A DNA stretch of 24,916 bases from Mycoplasmatota bacterium. Its GTDB lineage: Bacteria > Bacillota_I > Bacilli_A > Izemoplasmatales > Izemoplasmataceae. Both the position numbers and the translations under genes were made by a program. Position 1 is the first letter of the stretch, and the number at the start of each line of letters is the position of its first letter. The notes beneath the pieces were generated by a model. It searched no databases, was not told where the DNA came from, and was given only the letters and a program-made list of their open reading frames with translations. This document shows, piece by piece, positions 21,596 through 24,916 of this stretch. Location: contig DAOVWR010000007.1 of NCBI GenBank assembly GCA_030636545.1, positions 1-24,916 on the forward strand. The letters are read 5' to 3'.

Positions 21596-23011
21596 TTAAG
21601 ATATATTAGCCTGTGATTCGAATCCAGTTTGTGCTGTTTCAGCAGCTTCAGCTGGAGTAGCAGTTCCGTTCCATGCACTTGAGTACATAGTTCCAGCGTT
21701 GCTCCAGAAGTATCCCATTTCAGGAATAATTGGCATTGGATGTGAATAAGCTAATTGTGCTGAGATTCCGCTTAAATAAACATCAGTTGCAACACCTTCA
21801 ACAGTTGATACATCTTTTAATGCAGGTAACTTATTAGTTTCTGCATAAAGAATAGCTAAACCTTCGTCAGAAGTCATAAATTCAACAAATTTGAATGCAG
21901 CAGTAGGTTCAGAAGTTCCTTTACTTACAGCAGCAATTTGTACACCTGAGAATGTAACTGGTTGAACACCATTAATTGTAGGGATTTTTGCTACTCCCCA
22001 ATCAAATGTATTTAATTCTGATCCTTCTTTATATCTTTGAATAGACCAAGGACCATCAATAATATAAGCAAGTTCTCCAGTTTCAAATAATGTTCTGTTA
22101 GCTTCTCCTTCTAATGAAGAATTATTAAGATTTAAAATAGCTGGTCTCAAAGTTCCATTAAGCCATGTTAATGCATTAATCATAGCTGTAGAACCAAGGT
22201 TTGCAGAAGCTTTATCTAAATGATCTACACCGAATAAGTCAAATCCGAATGAAGTAGATACAAAATGCATATCGTAAGCATTACCAACGTCTAATGCGAA
22301 GTATAATTTTTGCTCTTGAGATTCATCAATATCTGCAGTTGCAGGATCATCAATAACTAAAGATTGGTTATAATTTAAGGCACTAGCGATAATTTCTTCC
22401 CAAGTTGCTTCTGGGTAAGTTTTAGTATCATCGATAGATTCTAATAATGTTCTGTTGTAGAATAATGCAACAGATTCACCTGATAAAGGAGCTCCAAATA
22501 ATTCAGATTCGAATGCTCCACCACATGCAACAGCAACGTTATTTTCACTGTCATAACATGAAGTAGCAGTTCCAATTGCAGAACTAACCATTCTATCAAT
22601 TAAATCTTCTCTTTGAGAATCAGGGAATGGATAAAGTAAGTTCGAGTTTAATGCAGCACCGATGTGATCATGTGGGAACACAACAACGTCTGCAGCATAT
22701 TCAGAACCACTATAAGTTTCAAGTCTTTGACGAGTGTCTACAGACCCAACTTGTTCCCATTCAACTTTAATGTCTGGGTATAAAGCTTCAAATGCATCGA
22801 TTAATGCAGTTGCATAAGCTTCGTCATCTAACCATACTTTAATTGTAACAACTTCAGTTTGGTTTTTATCAAATTCATATAATGTCCCATTAGCAGCGTT
22901 ATTTGTACATACTGATGGATCTGGGTCCGGATCTACATCCGTACTTGGATTACAACCAGTTAATGTCAACGCGATCAAAAGAACAGATGATAATAATAGT
23001 AATTTCTTCAT
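21596..23011 (-). CDS. malE: Maltodextrin-binding lipoprotein (ABC solute-binding protein)
   Basis: Extracellular binding protein feeding maltodextrins to MalFG; 471 residues from ATG 23011. A lipoprotein signal with lipobox LTLTGC places the lipid-anchored Cys near residue 20, followed by an acidic, proline-rich spacer (STDVDPDPDPS). The body shows the family 1/8 solute-binding pattern: VVTIKVWLDDEAYATALIDAFE, YPDIKVEWEQVG, DVVVFPHDHIGAAL, AYIIDGPWSIQRYKEG, VTFSGVQIAAVSKGTSEP and FVEFMTSDEGLAILYAET. AAGGAGG lies seven bases before this ATG and only one base before the ATG at 23017. It starts 12 bases after the upstream surface-protein gene, and a stem-loop follows its stop. The specificity for maltodextrin rests on the gene context. 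Confidence 0.95.
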   Translation of the reverse strand: MKKLLLLSSVLLIALTLTGCNPSTDVDPDPDPSVCTNNAANGTLYEFDKNQTEVVTIKVWLDDEAYATALIDAFEALYPDIKVEWEQVGSVDTRQRLETYSGSEYAADVVVFPHDHIGAALNSNLLYPFPDSQREDLIDRMVSSAIGTATSCYDSENNVAVACGGAFESELFGAPLSGESVALFYNRTLLESIDDTKTYPEATWEEIIASALNYNQSLVIDDPATADIDESQEQKLYFALDVGNAYDMHFVSTSFGFDLFGVDHLDKASANLGSTAMINALTWLNGTLRPAILNLNNSSLEGEANRTLFETGELAYIIDGPWSIQRYKEGSELNTFDWGVAKIPTINGVQPVTFSGVQIAAVSKGTSEPTAAFKFVEFMTSDEGLAILYAETNKLPALKDVSTVEGVATDVYLSGISAQLAYSHPMPIIPEMGYFWSNAGTMYSSAWNGTATPAEAAETAQTGFESQANIS

Positions 23012-23018
23012 TTTCATT

Positions 23019-23025
23019 CCTCCTT
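23019..23025 (-). promoter_or_regulatory. Shine-Dalgarno that fixes the malE start
   Basis: Minus-strand AAGGAGG is seven bases before ATG 23011 but one base before ATG 23017, so translation should begin at 23011. Confidence 0.75.
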
Positions 23026-24562
23026 AATACTCGCGACGCAGTGTGATTATTGCGCCAAATGCAAGAGGTAAACCAATTAATAAAGCCATTAACTCAATAT
23101 TAAAATTACCAGCATTTAGATGAGCGCTGTCATCACATGGGTCCTTAACAGTTACAGTAATTGTTTTTTCTACAGTGTTTCCGAAAGCATCTTCAGCAAC
23201 AATTACGACTTCATAAATACCAGCAAATCTAGTATCTACAGTTCCGTGTCCGTCTTTAACTTTTACGTTATAAACGACAACAGCTTCATCTCCAATCATA
23301 TCGCTTGCGCTATATGTAGGTAATGAATATGTATCTCCTAATAATAATTCAACATTTTGTGAACCAATAATAGTAATTACTGGTGCAGTATTGTCAACAT
23401 TAAATTCACCAACTAAGTAATGAATTCCATCAGGGTTTGGATAATAAACTGTGTATGGTGACATATCTCCACTTAATTCAGTTTCTAAAATAAGAGTAAA
23501 CATATCATTTGCATTAGTTGATGAGTCATAACTTACTTGTTCTATTGTAAGATAATGTCCATCTTTATCAGCAATCATGAATTGAGTAGCATCAAATACA
23601 TCAATATCATCAACTTTAGTAACTACATCTTTATTAAATACAACTTCTACTGAAGTTCTATCTAATGCAGTAACACTAGTGAATTCAAATAAATTTACAA
23701 CAGCTTCAAAAGCATTAAAGCTATCATAGAATTCTCCAGCTCCACCAATGTAGAAAGTAAATTGTGTTCCACTACCTTTGATAGCAGATATATCAATGAA
23801 TAAGTCATCTCCAAATTGTTTTTCCCATGCGTCAGTTCTTACAATGAATCCCATTGTATCATCAGCATCAGCTGCAATATTGAATACAGCAACTTTGAAT
23901 TGTCCGCCGTTAACTTCTTGATCGATTCCTAAGTCCCATTGGAATGGAACCCCTGAACCACCAAATGCATCACCAGCAGATGTTCCATCAGTACCAGTTC
24001 CCCAGTTCCACATGTTCCATCCGTCGTATGATTCAACTGGATCGAAATATATTACAACTAATGTCCCAAATCCTTCTTGTTGGAAGAAGGGCATGTCAGG
24101 TGCTGCAGTATAAACTGATGCAGATCCTTGTAATAAATATACGTGTTTGATTCCGTTTTCATCAAATCCATCGAAATCTCCATTAGCATCTTTTAGAGGG
24201 ATTGATTTGTTATCAGTATCGCCATCATCATTTGCATCGATTCCGTCTTTGTAAGACCAATCGTTAAGTCTAGGAATTAACCCAGCTTCTGCATCAGAAT
24301 CATCGTCGATACAGAAATATGCAACTGCACCAAAATCATCTTCTCCAATTATTTGTGGGTTTCCAGAACCATTTGTTCCAGTTCCCCATGTCCAAAAGTC
24401 CATGTTTGTATAATCATCATCCCATCTGTGATAATGAACAACAACTGTGTGATTAGTAGTACAATCATTTGCAGTTACTTCAGCTGCCACAGATGGCATA
24501 GCTAACACAAACATTGCTGCTACTAACGTTAGAGTTATAATTAAACTCAAAATTCTTTTCAT
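23024..24562 (-). CDS. Non-catalytic surface alpha-glucan-binding protein with two CBM41-like domains
   Basis: A 512-residue protein with no glycosidase motif, probably a cell-surface starch-capturing protein. It has a signal peptide (1 to about 27, PSVAA). CBM41-like domain 1 (about 38-155) opens VVVHYHRWDDDYTNMDFWTWG, with an acidic Asp-rich insert at 109-138. Domain 2 (about 165-280) has YFDPVESYDGWNMWNWGTG. Next comes an Ig-like segment (about 290-390, VTALDRTSVEVVFNKDV) like those beside CBM41 in pullulanases, then a bacterial Ig/DUF5011-type domain (about 391-473, APVITIIGSQNVELLLGD...). It ends with a membrane helix (about 488-507) and RREY. No LPXTG motif is present. It has AGGAGGAG before the ATG and is first in the transport operon. 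Domain calls are by eye. Confidence 0.85.
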   Translation of the reverse strand: MKRILSLIITLTLVAAMFVLAMPSVAAEVTANDCTTNHTVVVHYHRWDDDYTNMDFWTWGTGTNGSGNPQIIGEDDFGAVAYFCIDDDSDAEAGLIPRLNDWSYKDGIDANDDGDTDNKSIPLKDANGDFDGFDENGIKHVYLLQGSASVYTAAPDMPFFQQEGFGTLVVIYFDPVESYDGWNMWNWGTGTDGTSAGDAFGGSGVPFQWDLGIDQEVNGGQFKVAVFNIAADADDTMGFIVRTDAWEKQFGDDLFIDISAIKGSGTQFTFYIGGAGEFYDSFNAFEAVVNLFEFTSVTALDRTSVEVVFNKDVVTKVDDIDVFDATQFMIADKDGHYLTIEQVSYDSSTNANDMFTLILETELSGDMSPYTVYYPNPDGIHYLVGEFNVDNTAPVITIIGSQNVELLLGDTYSLPTYSASDMIGDEAVVVYNVKVKDGHGTVDTRFAGIYEVVIVAEDAFGNTVEKTITVTVKDPCDDSAHLNAGNFNIELMALLIGLPLAFGAIITLRREY

Positions 24563-24607
24563 TTGTTCTCCTCCTATTAATTATTTTACTAATATTTTGT
24601 TAATTTA

Positions 24608-24636
24608 AATATATCATAATGAAAACGCTTTTTCAA
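24608..24636 (-). promoter_or_regulatory. Sigma-A-type promoter of the glucan-binding/transport operon
   Basis: On the minus strand, TTGAAA (24636-24631) and TATATT (24613-24608) are separated by exactly 17 bases, 45 bases upstream of the first start codon. The -35 matches at four of six positions and the -10 at five of six. Confidence 0.7.
24620..24635. promoter_or_regulatory. cre/LacI-like operator overlapping the transport promoter
   Basis: TGAAAACGCTTTTTCA is a near-perfect 16-bp inverted repeat (7 of 8 pairs) sharing TGAAANCGCT with the site at 13181-13194. It covers the -35 and most of the spacer, so a bound protein should block RNA polymerase. It departs from the 14-bp cre consensus at the last two positions, because the right half is two bases further away. 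Confidence 0.6.
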
Positions 24637-24693
24637 ACGATTAGCGGGTATATTTCCTGTAACCTGTTTCACATTTACCTCTAATATATAAAG

Positions 24694-24730
24694 AAAAAGA
24701 AAGCATTTTCAGAAAATGCTTTCTTTTTTT
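24694..24730. terminator. Terminator upstream of the transport operon
   Basis: GAAAGCATTTT (24699-24709) pairs with AAAATGCTTTC (24713-24723) around CAG, with flanking A- and T-runs (24694-24698, 24724-24730). On the minus strand it follows the stop of the partial membrane-protein gene by about 23 bases and separates that gene from the transport operon. Confidence 0.88.
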
Positions 24731-24752
24731 CTATTTTTATCTTAATAATTCA

Positions 24753-24916
24753 TTATAATTTTGATTCTATTTCCAATCTGCTTGCTTTGTACATTAAGTA
24801 AGCAATTATCGGTGTAATAATATTATAACTAATCGAGGTAAATGCACTTAGTCCGAAGAACCCCAGTATGAGATTTATTATTGACGGAATTGTTGATGCG
24901 AAAATCATCAATTTTA
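24753..24916 (-). CDS. Membrane protein, C-terminal fragment (DUF1189/MalA-like?)
   Basis: An open frame enters from the right edge and stops at TAA 24755-24753, leaving about 54 residues. It contains two hydrophobic stretches (MIFASTIPSIINLILGFFGL and ISYNIITPIIAYLMYKA) and a polar end, SRLEIESKL. The spacing TxPxxINxxLGFFGLS resembles the C-terminal part of DUF1189 proteins (YvdJ of Bacillus, MalA of streptococci), which sit in maltodextrin operons. That would suit this location but is a weak, by-eye match. A terminator downstream shows it is a separate transcription unit. Confidence 0.6.
   Translation of the reverse strand, partial: KLMIFASTIPSIINLILGFFGLSAFTSISYNIITPIIAYLMYKASRLEIESKL

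Noticed and set aside
23120..23323. Plus-strand frames opposite the surface-protein gene (also 23944-24150)
   Set aside because: Antisense to an intact secreted multidomain protein; no independent support.
1..24916. CRISPR arrays, tRNA/rRNA genes, insertion sequences, prophage genes
   Set aside because: No spaced direct repeats, cloverleaf-like segments, transposase or phage frames were seen on either strand.

Overview
The window is AT-rich bacterial DNA from a low-GC member of the Firmicutes/Mollicutes radiation. I infer a wall-less relative of Acholeplasma, 'Candidatus Izemoplasma' or Haloplasma. Four things point there: the gene complement (MEP-pathway genes dxs and ispH, and a compact nusB-xseA-xseB-dxs-recN cluster); the standard genetic code (TGA is a stop, for example the ATGA overlap at 11381-11384, and Trp is TGG); ordinary Gram-positive Shine-Dalgarno sites; and surface proteins that end in a C-terminal membrane helix rather than an LPXTG wall-sorting signal. 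The taxonomic placement is inference.

Region 1 (1-4.7 kb) is housekeeping. It holds the tail of an XRE-type regulator, a DEAD-box helicase plus endonuclease IV operon (cshB-nfo, minus strand), a divergent ispH, and the Y-family polymerase gene dinB. Region 2 (4.7-10.4 kb) has a 58-residue membrane-protein gene on the plus strand, then a minus-strand operon reading nusB-xseA-xseB-dxs-recN. This is the Bacillus order with folD, ispA, tlyA and argR/ahrC absent.

Region 3 (10.6-24.9 kb) is an alpha-glucan (starch/maltodextrin) utilisation locus. A GH13 alpha-glucosidase and an overlapping esterase are transcribed leftwards. From the same 179-bp intergenic region a membrane-anchored type I pullulanase and a cytoplasmic neopullulanase-type GH13 enzyme are transcribed rightwards. 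Facing them is a leftward transport operon: a surface protein with two CBM41-like domains and no catalytic domain, a MalE-like lipoprotein, a MalF with a roughly 300-residue extracytoplasmic insertion, and a MalG with an extra N-terminal hydrophobic segment. No transporter ATPase is encoded here, so a shared MsmX/MalK-type ATPase elsewhere is expected. The likely flow is: surface CBM41 proteins hold alpha-glucan at the membrane, the pullulanase debranches it, MalEFG imports the linear maltodextrins, and the cytoplasmic GH13 enzymes degrade them. The esterase's role is unknown.

Regulatory signals include cre-like operators upstream of the pullulanase gene and over the promoter of the transport operon, a perfect 14-bp palindrome in the divergent region, stem-loops without a strong U-tract between cistrons of both glucan operons, and perfect-stem bidirectional terminators overlapping or abutting stop codons at all four convergent gene pairs. 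I saw no rRNA, tRNA, insertion sequence, CRISPR array or prophage. No stretch longer than 300 bases lacks a gene.
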